A stretch of 64,000 bases of DNA, taken from the NCBI GenBank assembly GCA_950295325.1, contig OX485805.1, forward strand, positions 39,233,501 to 39,297,500. Direction: 5' to 3'. Positions 1 through 13,078 of this stretch are shown here, in pieces. Both the position numbers and the translations under genes were made by a program. The notes beneath the pieces were generated by a model. That model did not search any database and was not told the DNA's origin. It saw nothing but the letters and a program-made list of their open reading frames with translations. This DNA is from Polytrichum commune. Its lineage: Eukaryota; Streptophyta; Polytrichopsida; Polytrichales; Polytrichaceae. Numbering within the stretch: position 1 is the first letter of the stretch; every line of letters begins with the position of its first letter.

Positions 1-3000
1 ATGTACATACATTCTCAATTACCACATATGACACCATAATCCATTGCAATCGCCTTTATTTATCTAAAATACGGGATAGCATTATGAAACAAAACTGGAA
101 CATGTAAAATGCAATTCAAACAATATCCTATTATTGGAAACTTGATAGAAGCTCTACAGTATCGTTACAATATCGCAACTCAAAGGTTCATGACATCTTC
201 CAAAGTTAGAGTGTGAAGCGATGGAAGGCCAAAGACTTCACCACCATTTGTATAAGTACCTAAGTTTACAAGTGCATATTTTCTTGTATCAGAGTTCCTT
301 GTATTTCTTCGAGAGTCTTAAGTAACCAATTTCTTCAAAGGTATATCAAGTAACCAAGTTCTTCAATTTCTTCAAAGGTTCTTCGATTTCTTCAAAAATT
401 TCTTCATTGATTGATCCGGTTGATCCAATTTAGAAACCTCGAGCTACAAGTAGAAGCCTCAATTTCTTGAATCGCAAGTAGAATCTCCAATATCCAAAAT
501 ATGCATAGAGTCTCAAGCATCAAGTAAATTCCGAAGGTAACATTTTGAGGTAGCAATTGAGACACTTCATGTAAAATGTGCAGGGCCAGATGAAATGCTA
601 TAGGGTCTTTAAGTCCTCTCTACATTTAGTGTGTTCAAAATCTATTTTGACCTTAATTATATATAATTCTTATATTTACTAAACATAATACAATAATTCA
701 TATTTCATTTAAGTTTAGCATATGTAAATCTACCATTATACTGCTAAAATCTAACTATTTTTCTACTATTTATTTTCCATGAACACACGTTGGTTTGAGT
801 AGTTTCTATTAACTACTTTTAAAAGTGTATGGATCTTCAAACTCCTTGGTCTTGGTAATTTCTCAAGATTGGAGAACTTTGCGGGATGTTAATGCTAAGC
901 GGGTTTAAGCGGCTTCTAAGACTCGGGGGTCTTCTTGAGTACAAGATGGGGGGTTTTGGCAGCTTTTGAGCATTCCCAATGTTATTCAAACATTCCCTTC
1001 ACGTTCATTTGGTTATTTCGAGTTCAAGTGCGACCCTGATCGTTCCCCTTATGAGAATTTCTTCTTCTCCAAGGCTTCTCATAGGCTGAAAGAAGCTATA
1101 TTTTATTTCCCTGCCTCTAAAGAGAGATGTTCTCATGCTCTATCCTTATTGAATTATGATTGTAAGATAGTACGGGGGTTTATTGTGGCAAATATCTTCT
1201 TAGTTATGTGTGGAGGCAATTGCTACTCCAATCGAAGTAACAACCCACAAGATTGGCTGGATGAGTGAAGTGCCCTAGTGCTACCAAACAATGACCTTCT
1301 ATATCTTATAATCATCCAAAAGCATCACATTTATCTGACCATTTTTTCATCCATGCAAACCACCCTAAGTTCGTCTAAAGCCCATCATTTAATCCATCAC
1401 AAAATCGTTCTTCATCCAACCTAAACTATCCTAACCACATCTAAATTCCATCCATCAAACCTAGTACATTCATCTACTAGATCATTCAAGAAAAATTAAC
1501 CTATTCACTTCATGGTCGTTTAATTGTTAATTGTCGGGATTAAATTCAGAGAATTTACTACAACCTAAAAACATTTTCAATGACCTAAGAACATTGTAAA
1601 ATAATTTAAGTCATTAATACATATTTTCCCCAATAATAATCTAAATTAGACTTGTGATTTACTTTTTGAGTGCTATTGACAAAGACTACTCAGAAAAAAT
1701 ACAAAAAATAATTCCAAAACCTTAGAAAAATTCCTACTAGAGTTGGACTACAACCAAACATTGCCGTAGTGACAATTTTTAGGCAAAATCTAAGAATATC
1801 CTAAATAATTCATTTGAGCTTGGAATTGGGCGTGTAAGGCATCGTTGGAAAGATATTCAGAAGTCAACTTCTCAAAAATTACTAACACTCCTAAAATCAT
1901 TTGAGAATTTACTGTAAATTTGCTACAGTAGGGGGTTGGCTTTAAAATACCTAACTTCCATCAATCTTCACACCGTCCATCCTTTGGTGGGGTGGCCGAC
2001 TGGTAAAAAAATTGAACGGGTAAAAGTATCCTTACAGGCAAAGATTATTGTACGAGTGACCTTTTGCCACCCTCTAAGTCAACACTTCAACAATTAAATC
2101 AATGTTAAAAAAAACTTAAGAACTAACCACTTACTCTATCTATATTTCTACCTCATGTTTTTAAGCCTAATACGCCGCAAATCATATGAATATCCATCAA
2201 TCCAACCAATAAAATCTAGAAATAGGCTAACGCTTGCAACCTTCAAATTCAAGAACATGCAGATCTACACAACAATTCTTTAACATGCTTTAATCAACAT
2301 AGTTCTTTACAAATTCTTTTAATCAACATTAACTTAGCTAGCATTTATACAACAAACGAAATGAAGTGGCCAAAAGGGGTGCAACCACACACATAGCAGA
2401 GTATGGATATTAGAGAGAACCCTAACTGAGAGAAAGATGAGAATAAGTTGGAGAAGACCATCCCTTCCAACTATAAAGCCTACTAGCTATAAATCCAGCC
2501 TGGAGTAAATTTACAGCCGCCTAAAATTACCTATCCTTCATCTACACTTTTGAATCTTGTAGATAAGTTTTATGAATTGGGTTCCGATTAAGAAAACCAC
2601 ACATGGAAGACTAAATAAGTGTCAGATTTTACATCTAGGTGTCATTAATAAGGTAATTGATAGGTCACATGACTTCAAAGTGAGTTTAAGTCATTAATCT
2701 TATGTGAGACAATCTTTTAAGTGAAATTTGGGGTTTATTAATTTAAGGATGGGGTAGTTAGGATCACTCAATGCAGTACATGCAATTGCTCAGTCTCTCC
2801 CTCACAACCATGTTTTAGCAGTTTACCTCTCTTTAATATGAATTTTCAAGGTAAGGAGTCACAGCTCAACAATAGTCTTTGAATGTTCCAAGGTCACCTA
2901 AAACCATGGTCAAGGGCACCTTGATTTTCATCTATGATTACTCCTTTATCAAATACCAATTTAATGGATCATGAATTTCTGTAGTTCAACCCCACGGGTT

Positions 3001-6000
3001 GTTCAGTTCATTACCTTTATCACGTTTAATGAGGCAGTGGGACCATCGTCCATACTTGTTCAAACCATGTAACATTCCTACGAGTATACCAGGGCTATAG
3101 GCCACACCATAGGTTAGTATTGTTCCATACACTATTGCATTTAGTTCCCTTCTTATTTCAAGTTCATTAAGTAACTTCGTTCATTTCCACTCCACTTTAT
3201 ACATAGTTTGATTAAATAACAACACCATAATTTTTACTTAGTATAATTAAAAAATGAAGTATGGAAATTGACAAAAGTCTAGTTACAAGTAACGTAAACC
3301 AAGTATCTGACTCTAAGCGTCCGAACAATTCCTGATCATAGTCTAAATCGCAAAGACCATAGTCTTATTATCAATCACAAGTTCAAAGTATCAAGTTTCA
3401 TAGGGTAGGCCAAAGGCATAGTAACCAACCATAGTCAAAATAACAAACCATAGTCCAAATGTACTCATAAGAATGGGGTGAGCCTTACCTTATAAGCTTG
3501 CCTTTCTGCCCACGCCCAAACGATATGGGATTAAGTTTCAGCACCTTCCTAAGTTGGCTCATCCTCTTAGTGATTGTTTACCCTCCTTTATTTTTTCCCC
3601 TCACTTTTTGCTTGGGAATCGTCGTGTTACTCATTCACTTGATTTAACCAGGGACTAAATTTATGCCTTCATCTTTCTGATAACATCTTCATCTCAAGGT
3701 GGAGTGTCCCTTGACGATATCTGAGAGATATTGGATCATTGTGTATGTAGGAAGGAATCACATGTGGTTCAATTAAAGGGAATAGAAACTAACTCTAGAA
3801 ATCATGAACATGAGTTATTTGAACCCCCATGATTGCAATAATTATTATTGTTTTACGTCTCATTAAGATCTACATTCCAAGGGTTATTCATCTCAACAGC
3901 AATAATGATGAGAGACGTGCTTGACTTACTCTCCCATTGAATGAATTGGAGTTATTCTAAACGAATTCAAGTCATGGTAAAACTTAGCTACCGCTCACCA
4001 TCCTTTTTATTTATGCGTGAAATTGATTAGTAACTACATTACATCCCAACTCCATCCACAAGGTTCATGAATTACACCCACACCCACAATCAGGTGTAGG
4101 TTCACTTGTTCCTCATATTATTGTCCTAACATTAAACCATAATCTTTGGTGAATCGCGGGATCATAAACTTACGAGTGAAGATATCCATGGATTTGCTAA
4201 TTCTTCCCCCTTCCCACACATGATACCAAAGGTCTCATAAGTTCATGTTACGATTTAACCACCAATCTCTATGGATTCTTTCAATTCCCTCATGCTTACA
4301 ACACTCACGGTAATTCCAAGAGCATTGTGGAATTAAAATTGATTCGGGGCCACGGTTTTCACATCCCTTCTCTTAAAGGAACACTAAACATTCTTCTCAA
4401 GAATGTGACACTCATGAGCACTCATGGCATCCTTAAGTTATTGAATCATACATGACTTAAGTTATGTGTCCTCAATTTGAACGGTTCACACAAAGGCGCT
4501 AACACAGTCTATGGTCACCGATTCCTCATGGAATACTTCATAATTATAATATTCAATGTTCACGGGTTGAAACTCATGTTATAATTTATTTTCCTTGTGC
4601 AATTAAAATATTTCCTTCATCCTTTCACATGATTCCATAATTTCAGTTTTAATTTTTTCTCACACATGAACACTATTTATAACTTGAACCATTTTCACTC
4701 GCAAGAATTCTTCCTTGGCCCTTTCATAGGATTTAGAAACTAACACACTCACACACACACACACACATCCTTTCAATAAATTATGTAAAAGATACCGTTC
4801 ATCAATTTGAGCATTCCACAACAACAAATCAAATCTCCTTACCCTTTGTTCATCACAAATCTCGAACAACAATCGGAAATGGAAGCTTGGGCATCAATTG
4901 GCTGTAGCGGAGATCAAACCATCTTAGCCGTACAACGGGCCAGTTACCAATTGATATAATAAGATACTACGTAAGGTTAATTGGCCATGATTAGTAAGCC
5001 AATTTGGACTAGTAGGTTATAAAGAGGACAAGTAAACATTAGTGAAACTATTAGGAAACTAGTAAGTCACATAGCAAACCACTTAGGATTAGTGGACTTC
5101 AAGATGGCAAGTAACCGTCTAGGCCACATAGGTAAGGCAAACGAAGGTGGAAGTAAATAAGGGCCAAGAAATGATTTCTTGGTTAGCCTTAGGAATCTTC
5201 CCATACCTAGATAATATATAGGTAGATTTTAGGCTATAATCTACTACATCTTGAATGTAAAAGAAGATGAGGATTATATGAGCTCTTTCCGAGGATGTCC
5301 GGAAGAGCTATCTACATTTTCTTAGAGAAATTAAAGATATGATAAATTAAGAGGATGACACATGTTAGGCACCTTCTCTCACTATATATAGAATTAGGAT
5401 TAGCGTTAGAATACCTTACCTTATTCACTTTGATAGGCTATATGAGAGCTAGGTCCTTTGTATCCTTTATCATTTTGGAATATACGAGCTTCAAGTTCAA
5501 CCTTCTTCATAGTTGTTCAAGGTGGAGGCAAAGTAAAGTTTTAGCTTAGACATAGTTAAGTTGAGTGATGATGAATGCAACTTGAGATGTCCTATATCAA
5601 CTCACATGAGGTGAGATATTACATAAGTTAGAGCGAGGTAGCTTATGTAGCAAAACGATTTGGAAAATTTAACATAGAAATTGAGAGACAATTATAAGGA
5701 GTGGCTTATGGAGTCAAATATTTGATGGGGAAATTGGATACCCACATGAGGTGAGAATAGACACAAGAGTGAATATGAATTACGTCGAGGTGATTATTAC
5801 AAAAATAAGTGAGATTTGAAGGGCTCTAAGCGCGAGTGTCAACAATTGAAATTGAGAGATTATAGATGTGAGAAGATTGGTTGATACACAAGGCAACTAT
5901 AAAGAGTAAGAGAAAGAGAGGTGATGAATGCAAATATTGTATGCGGACAACTATTGCATGAAAACTAACCTGCACATAATTCTTCTCATCCTTCTTATCT

Positions 6001-6060
6001 CATAATTCTCTTAAATATAAGAAAGTTGCTTGGTAATTGATAATTTGAAAGAACCCCATG
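1..6060. other. Decayed non-coding repeat DNA
   Basis: No gene can be supported here. The stretch is AT-rich and broken by stops in all frames. Parts read like old LTR sequence, for example around 1750-1990. Short internal repeats are visible: TTCTTCAA-type repeats at 300-420 and AACCATAGTC-type repeats at 3330-3460. An open frame of 100 codons at 966-1268 has no motif I recognise and is the only coding-like piece. Confidence 0.5.
4742..4768. repeat. CA/AC dinucleotide microsatellite
   Basis: A short, nearly uninterrupted run of alternating A and C. It lies in non-coding DNA and translates to a Val/Cys-rich shadow frame on the minus strand. Confidence 0.85.
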
Positions 6061-6064
6061 ATCA

Positions 6065-7260
6065 AATCATTTCAATTACAAGTATATTATTATTCTACAA
6101 TATAAGCGGCTATCACTAAGTATCAATGAACTCTATATACCTTACAATATCTAAGAGGTTAATGAATCATAACTTGAATGTTTTTGGAATATAATACAGG
6201 AAGTTATGAACAAGGAATGAAGTGCGATGAGTTCTTTATTCACTTTCATTTGACTACATGACGATATTACTTTAACCATTGATCGGTTATGTTATGACTA
6301 TGTTAAAAATAGAATACAATCGATTATGTCATATATGCTAAAAGTAGAATGTGTTTAATTACATTTGTGACTGAGATATATTATTATTGTGCTAAAAATA
6401 GACTACATATGAGATAGTGGCGAATCCATAATTGGTTGTGAGATTGACAATTCGAGAAATAGAAAGAAGAAAGAGTATCGGAAAGAAGCGCAAAATGGTT
6501 ACTTGGCCGTTTGAAGAAGGACACTTTGACACTTGTAGGAGGTTGTTTAGTTACATTGAAGACGGTCACTTGGCCACTTAAGGAAGATTATTTGGATACT
6601 TGAAGAAAGTTACGTGTGACTTGGATACTTGTCACTTGAAGAAAAAGGTACTTGTTACTTGATACTCGGCGACTTAAAGAAACTTACGACCATTTGGATA
6701 CTCGAAGAAATTTCATTAAGAGACTGCACTAAAAATAAATTGTAATACATATTATTGAGGAACCAAAGGACACACGACGAGAAGAGGATTATTATAAGAG
6801 GAATGACTAAGTTGAGTTAATAACTCAAGGATGCCTCCTCAAGAGTTGATAAGAAAATGGAAGATTAGTAAAGGCATCACTACACATATGAAGAGGAAAT
6901 CTCCTTTACATGGGAAGAGAGTATCTAACAATCACTTTATTATTGTTAAAATACTATCCACACATGCTTCAACGGAAAGAAGTTCCAGTAATGGAAACTA
7001 ACAATTAGGAGACTAAAGATAAGACTTGCAAGAGAGGAAAAAATCTTAGAACGAAAGGTAACTTGGCCTCATTGAAGACAGTTACTTAGCTACTTACCGA
7101 ATGTAAAAGAAAGGACAAATGCGAGACGATAATAATGCACGACAAGGAAATTAGGTAGTTAGGTCATCATAATTTGGACGATGCTTTAAGTCACTACGAT
7201 ACGGTCAATCCTAGGAACAATCGGAGGTGGTTGAGCTTTACATTTTGACAACCATGCTGG
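6065..7260 (+). repeat. LTR-like direct repeat, left copy
   Basis: This stretch matches 23520-25105 in order and orientation. Shared landmarks include a CATTTCAATTA block near 6065, the TGCTAAAAATAG motif, runs of ACTTGG-type repeats at 6480-6720, a block around 6880-7010 containing GGAAATCTCC and a GGAAAG motif, and a block at 7150-7260 containing TCACTACGATAC. It lies directly before the extra reading frame of the Ty3 element, so it is probably the 5' LTR and leader. Exact ends and target-site duplications could not be fixed by eye. Confidence 0.5.
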
Positions 7261-7327
7261 GGACTTCAAAGTGACTAAAAGAAAAGAAAAGATTATGGTG
7301 ATTAGAGAATGAAGAGAAGTTTCAACC

Positions 7328-8341
7328 ATGAGTGAACAAGCTAGACGCAACGCCAAAGAAACCTACGGACAACTTCAACGAGAGATTGAAAGAGAAGAGA
7401 AGGAAATCACATTAAATCCGTTTTGGCCGTGGGAACATCCGGCATATAGCAACAACAACAACAACAATCATCGAACATGGGCGAGTGCGAGCAAATTCCA
7501 ATCTCTAGTGAAAAATATGAATAGAGTATATAGTGAACAAGCTTGGAAAGAATTTGAAGAGAAGAAGATTAGTTTTACTTATAGCTCGGAGTTTGAACAA
7601 AGACTAAAAGAGCTACCGGAAGGGTTACAAGCAATTCTAATTGCTAAAGGGTGGAACGAAGGAAAAGACACCTTGTGGGAGTGCATGCCTGGAACGACAA
7701 AACAAACCTGATACCACTACAACCAAGAAGGATTCCTTTACGACCTATAATATGAAAAAATCATGATTCCTATGTACGAAGGGAGTGATGGAGATTAGTC
7801 TAGAATGACCGTGGATGGAGTACTACGGATAACAAATAGAGAAGCAATAGATGGAAAATGTTTCATAGGACCGAGGAATATATCCTAGTAAGATCAAGAG
7901 ATCCAATGAACGATTGAAGAGTTGAACTTGAAAGGTTTATTCGTACAAGTAGATTATGAAGACGAGATCGTGATCACCAAGGAGGCGGATCATTGGCTAT
8001 GGGAATTTCCTAAGTATGACAAAGAAACTCACACCGAGAGAACGTGGCGAAACACCTATAGATTTTTAGAATTGATGGTGTCTATGAAAAAAGTATACAA
8101 AGTAAGAACGTGGCGACAATTCAAAGAGAGAACCATAGGATTTAGATATAGATCAAAATTGGAGAAGAGAATTTTTGAGCTACCGGAAGAACTACAAATC
8201 AAGATTGTTTCAAAGCTTTGGAATAGCGGACAAAATGGAATGGGGATTTTTGATCAAGGAGCCACTCAAGATCGAGGATTTCACTATGAACAAGAAAGCC
8301 TACTCTACAACTTGTACTTTGAAAAAGTCACGGTGTCATGA
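7328..8341 (+). pseudogene. Extra pre-gag reading frame with two related modules
   Basis: Two open stretches, 7328-7711 and 7922-8341, encode proteins that resemble each other. Both contain the series RTW, a VY, a W followed by F-x-E, an aromatic FxYxS, ELPE-x-LQ and WN-x-G, in the same order and spacing. A further shared block (HY-x-Q-E and LY followed by YEK or FEK) follows each ELPE block; in the first unit it sits beyond an in-frame TGA at 7709-7711. The repeat period is about 570 bases. It lies between the LTR-like region and gag, where Ogre/Tat elements carry an ORF1 of unknown function. No enzyme motif is visible. The two units are probably an internal duplication of one leader protein, now broken by stops. 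Confidence 0.6.
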
Positions 8342-8530
8342 TACGGAGGTATAAGAGAAATATAAGAAGGAAGACAACTATTCTTCGGCCAAGGTTAATG
8401 CATGTTGAAGATTCGAGTTAGATTAGATTAGAAATTCCAAGTATATAGCGAACGAATGATTAGTAAGGTGCGTCAAGGTGACAGTGCAGGGAAGCCGGCC
8501 TAAGAACCATCTATACTATCAAATCTAGTA

Positions 8531-8845
8531 GTGTTAATGTACAAGGAAGAAGAGAACTCCGAGAAAGGAAGTAGATCACCACCCACAAAGAGGGAAGAAG
8601 AAGCCGAGAGAAGGCACGTACAACGAATGCAACATGGCGTGAATTCCGAAACCGATGAAGAAAGAGTTGAAAGACAAAGAAAAGAAAGAGATGAGAGGTA
8701 TCGAAGACGAGTTAGTCAAAGGACGACAAACCAATCACGTGGGAGAACAACGTCACCTCCAACCATAGTGGAAAGAGACCATCATACTAGAAGTAGAAGT
8801 GAGGGAGGAGAAGGCGAAGTGGAGGAATATTCCTTGAGCAATTAA
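8531..8845 (+). pseudogene. Arg/Glu-rich N-terminal part of gag
   Basis: An open frame of 104 codons, very rich in Arg, Glu and Ser, lies just before the conserved gag domain. Charged low-complexity leaders of this kind are common in gag of plant Ty3 elements. The frame ends in a stop and the link to the gag core at 9100-9755 is broken by further stops, so it is treated as a piece of the same decayed gag gene. Confidence 0.45.
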
Positions 8846-9099
8846 ACGAAGAACAAGAAAGACTCCGGCAAGAGAACTTAGATGTTTCGGAAGACGAATA
8901 TTTAGTATAGGATACGCCATTAGAATCTTACAAATTGAAGAAAACCAAAAGGACAACGTATACCACGAACGAAGAAATTATAAGTGGAGAAACAAGTCAA
9001 GAGATCTCCACCGAAGAGAGTAACAATCGAACAAAAGAAAAGGGTGAGAACATTAAGGACACTAAAAGAGACTTACAAAATTTGGACTAAGTCCACCCG

Positions 9100-9755
9100 C
9101 AAACCCTGGAGTTATAATGATGTCGGGAGGTGGAGGACTAGGAGCAATGGCTCGTACAAGTAAAGTGCCACTTCCTAGTTACAAAGGGAAAAACGACCTT
9201 GATATTTATTTATAGGAGTTCAACAATGTATGCACGGCAAACCAAGAGGCGGCCGACCCTGTTAAACTCTAGTTGTTTCCGGTTACTCTCAAGAAGAAGG
9301 CCCTGGAGTGGTATACTCAATTTCCACCTGGACATTTTGCAACATGGGATGAAATGAGAGTAGCTTTTGTTCAACGATTCCGAACCAAGAAGTCGGAAGG
9401 AGAGATAATTGAAAGTTTATCACACGTAAAACAAAAGAAGGATGAAACCGTGGAAGAGTTCTTTGAAAGAGTCATGATCGCGGCTTCAAAGATCGACCCG
9501 GATCCGGATGAACAATTCAAGAAAACTTGGTTCTTAAATGGGCTTAGAAAAGAACTAGCCAAATATGTGGCCCTACTACCCAGTGACGACCTAGCCATGG
9601 CAAAAACATCAGCTTGTAAGGTGGAAATAGGCGTACTCAAGAAAGAAAGAATGAGAGACGAAAGCGATACGGAGGAGAGTAACGAAGAATCGGATGACGA
9701 TAGAAAGAAGAAGAAGAAGAAAACAAAGGGAAAAAAATTTGATACTAAGGAGTAG
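9100..9755 (+). pseudogene. Gag core (retrotransposon gag domain)
   Basis: The translation has the hallmarks of the plant retrotransposon gag domain: KKKALEWY, then TWDEMRVAFVQRF, then a block of charged helices with ETVEEFFERV. This domain packs the element RNA in cytoplasmic particles. Upstream, the reading frame continues back to about 9100 but carries two TAG stops, near 9214 and 9270. Both would be read as glutamine codons if C-to-T changes were reversed. The C-terminal end is a long Asp/Glu then Lys run and ends in TAG at 9753-9755. Confidence 0.85.
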
Positions 9756-9821
9756 ATTAAGGCTCTAAGAGAAGAGTTAGAAGGAATTGCCCTAGGAGAT
9801 CGGCGATATCGAACAGGGGTA

Positions 9822-10651
9822 GTGTGCCGAAGATACCGAAACCCCGGACACTATGTACAAGAGTGTCAAATGAAGCAATGTACTAATTGCAATAGCCTCA
9901 CTCACAACACCAATGAATGTGTGTATGAGAGGCATGAAGCTCGACGACCGAGAGAAAGAAAATATGGAGTTAACCAAATACAACCTCAGTTGAACAACAA
10001 CGGAAAGAGAGAATCCCCTAAGAGGAGAGATTTGGAGGATGTGCGTCTGAGACCCCCTCCAACATTAGAGTATAGGAGGGAAGAGAGACCCCCATTCTAA
10101 GAAAACGATTCTTTCTAACTCTTCTCTTAGAGCCTTAATCCTATGCGGGAGGCCCCTATCGGGGAAATTAATATCGCAGGGAAGAAAGACCCTACAATGG
10201 CCAATACTATAAGACTAATGAAGGCTATAGAAATGATTATAGGAGGGATGCGCCATACCCCTATCACGGCCAAGATTACCGGAGAGAAGATGGATACCTC
10301 TACTGAGGAGGACCTAAGGGGCCTATTGACCACATGCAACCTAAATATCCCCGACATATGATGGATAATACTAATACCAAGGCAACGCCGACAACCAGGT
10401 ATTCTGGCTTACCACGGCGGGAAGGCAACACTGATGAGTGTTACTATTGTAATCAGAAAGGGCATAGGAAGCCAGAATGCCAACTCCTTATAAGACATCA
10501 ACAAGAAATGGGAAGATATCCCAACAACAACACAAAGCCCATCGTAGGAGCAAATGTAGTCATCCCCAAAGGAGGCATAACACCCTATACTGCATCATGG
10601 GATATAGTGATCAGTACAGGGCCAACAAGCTCGTATTCATGCCGGTATTAG
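9822..10651 (+). pseudogene. Gag nucleocapsid with three zinc knuckles
   Basis: Three CCHC-type knuckles are visible in two frames. The first (near 9822-9865) has lost its second cysteine, which is now tyrosine. The second, CTNCNSLTHNTNEC near 9880-9920, fits C-x2-C-x4-H-x4-C. The third, CYYCNQKGHRKPEC near 10438-10480, also fits. Knuckles bind the element RNA during packaging. The region between them is frameshifted and includes a TAA at 10098-10100. Three knuckles is more than the one or two usual for plant Ty3 gag. Confidence 0.7.
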
Positions 10652-10700
10652 ATACCGGCGTTATTTTTTTTTTTTTCTAGTCACCCCCGAGGTATGAGTA

Positions 10701-11072
10701 GTGACTAGAGCCCAAAAGGCGGCAAGGGAACAAGGAGAGAAGAATGATGATAAAGATGACTCGGGAAGTGATAGCACATCCAATAGTAGTGGTAGTGATA
10801 CGGATTCCAAAAACAAAGATGAAGATAGTAGCAATGTAGGTAGTGATGAAGAGCTCCCGAGTGAAGGAGGAAATAAAGAAGCAAGGAAAGAGGATAGACA
10901 ACTAGGCAAGGACCTAATCAAAGAGAGTGAGTGGCAAAGAGAAAGGCAAATACACCGGGAGGTGAGCCAAGCCGTCCGAGAGACGCAAAGGGAAGAGGGC
11001 GGAGCTCTCCCAACGCCAGAGGAGTTTGTACCTTTGTACCATCAACCAACTGAAAAGAAAACTAAGGATTAA
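10701..11072 (+). pseudogene. Acidic linker between gag and protease
   Basis: An open frame of 123 codons is strongly acidic with long Ser/Asp runs in its first half and Arg/Glu-rich in its second half. It lies between the nucleocapsid and protease regions and is in the same frame as the protease segment that starts about 50 bases later. No motif is visible. It is probably a disordered linker of the polyprotein. Confidence 0.5.
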
Positions 11073-11123
11073 GGAGAGCCGACAAAGGCTAAAAGCAAGA
11101 GCGGCATAGAGAAGGCCGTAAGA

Positions 11124-11519
11124 ATGGATAAGGTTATTAGGGAAGTGTTCAAGCAAACAAAGGCCAACATCTCCGTAGGGCAACTATTAGAGATAGCCCC
11201 TTACTGTAGAAAAAGAATTATGGCCGCATTACAAAAGGAAGAAGAGGAGAGTGTGGTGGGCTCCCCTCATTCCTATCATGTGAAAGCTCAAGACTGTGAT
11301 GAAGAGATGCTGATGATTACGGTGGTCACGAAGAATAGGAGAGTACCGAACGTATTAATAGATGGAGGATTAGGAGTCAATATTATGACAAATGCGTTAA
11401 GGAAGAAATTGGGCCACACTAATATAAAGGCGGCCCCATTTACAATCAAGATGGCGGACCAACGAAAAGTGGTACTAGTAGGCTTGATTATAAACCTGAA
11501 GATAGATGTAGGAGTGTGA
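11124..11519 (+). pseudogene. Retropepsin-like aspartic protease
   Basis: The segment contains VLIDGGLGVNIM, the equivalent of the plant Ty3/Tat protease active-site segment usually written as LIDGGSGVNI. The catalytic Asp is present, but the Ser of the DGGS form is Leu here, consistent with a TCA-to-TTA change. The enzyme would cleave the polyprotein in the particle. The frame ends in TGA at 11517-11519 and resumes in another frame at 11516. Confidence 0.75.
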
Positions 11520-13078
11520 AGAAGATGTTGACCTTTACAGTGATAGATTTACCACCAACAGACAATGATTATGAGATGATGCTAGGAAGAACATGGTTAA
11601 AACAAACTCAAGCAAAGCATGATTGGGGCACTAATAAAATTACCCTCCAAGATGGAAAAGAAGAAGTAATTGTGAATGTGCAACGGACTCCGGCGGTACC
11701 AACCTCCAAGAGGGCGTTGGCATGGGAAGACTACGATTGGGAAGTAGGATTATCTGATGAAGAAGAGGCTACGGTATACAAAGCCTTCCCGGAACTCCAA
11801 CCCATAGCGAAGGTAGATCTATTTGGACTCAAGGAGTTGTATGAGGCAGGATGCCATGTCATAACTCCAATTGAAGAGTCAAATGAACAAATGGATACCC
11901 CTGAACGAGAAGAGAACAACAAAATGGCCAAAGGTAGACCTAGGAAAAACCGAGAGGTGGCCAAGAATCCTAGACCCTTGAAGATGTCCAAGAAAGAAGA
12001 AGCGGTTATGGAAGAGAAACCAATATACCCCGCTCAATTCTATAAAGCAAAAGAAGGAGAAATTGTCATAGATAGGACTCCGGCTTTGGAAGCCGTGAAA
12101 GGAAAGCAAATTGCGGGATGGACGATTGAAGATGATGAGATGATCAAGGAAATTAACCTAGGGACCGAAGAAGAACCGAAGATGGTAAGAATAGGAAAAG
12201 ATATAGAGGAAAAACATGAAAAGAAGTTGATAGAGCTCCTAAAGAACTATAAGGATGCGTTCGCATGGACGTACGAAGATATGAAGGGAATACCCCCGCA
12301 CATTTGTGAACATAAGATAGAAATTGAGCTCGATGCCAAACCCGTCAAGCAAAGTAGATACCGGATGAATCCAACCTACATGGCTCAAGTAAAAGAAGAA
12401 ATCGACAAGTTGGTAAAGACATGATTTATATATCCGGTGGATAGATCCGAGTGGCTATCACCAATAGTTATAGTACCAAAGAAGAATGGGAAGTTAAGAG
12501 TATGTGTGGATAATCGCAAATTGAATGTTGTAACAAAGTCGGATCCATTTCCGTTACCCTTCACCGAATTAATATTAGAGACAGTAGCAGGACATGAGAT
12601 CTATTCCCATCTGGATGGATTCAGTGGCTACAACCAAATCCGGATAGCACCGGAAGATCAACTCAAGACTTGTTTCATCACCGAATGGGGAGCGTTTGCG
12701 TACCGAGTGATGTCTTTCGGACTAATGAACGCACCGACTACATTTCAAAAGGCGGTAATGGAGATATTCACGGAATATTTAGACAAGTTTATAAAGATGT
12801 TCCTTGATGACTTTAGCATCTACAGAAGCAAGGATGAACATCTTCAACACATAGAGTTATGCTTACAAAAGTGTCAAGAAAATGGACTTAGCTTAAACCC
12901 GGAGAAGTGCATGATTTGGGTTACCTCGGGAAGATTATTAGGACACGTAGTATGCAAAGAAGGCCTACTTGTGGATCCTAAGAAGATTGGAGCAATTGCG
13001 TCGTTGCCACCTCCAACAAATATGAATGGATTGAGAAGATTTCTAGAAGCAGCTACATACCATAGAAGGTTTATTTGA
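11516..13078 (+). pseudogene. Reverse transcriptase with N-terminal connection
   Basis: The first open part (11516-12424) carries the end of the protease fold (YEMMLGRTWL) and the connection that leads to the reverse transcriptase N-terminus (DAFAWTYEDMKGIPP). A TGA at 12422-12424 interrupts it. The second part (12437-13078) is the core polymerase: SPIVIVPKKNGKLR, DNRKLN, FSGYNQIRI, FGLMNAPTTFQ, the catalytic FLDD near 12800-12812 and GRLLGHVV. The enzyme copies element RNA into DNA. A TGA at 13076-13078 stops the frame in a place where CGA (Arg) would fit the family. The active-site aspartates are intact. Confidence 0.93.

Noticed and set aside
10620-10680. An LDTG motif that looks like a retroviral protease active site
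   Set aside because: It is followed at once by a poly-Phe run from a T-homopolymer and a stop. The real protease motif in family context is at about 11360.
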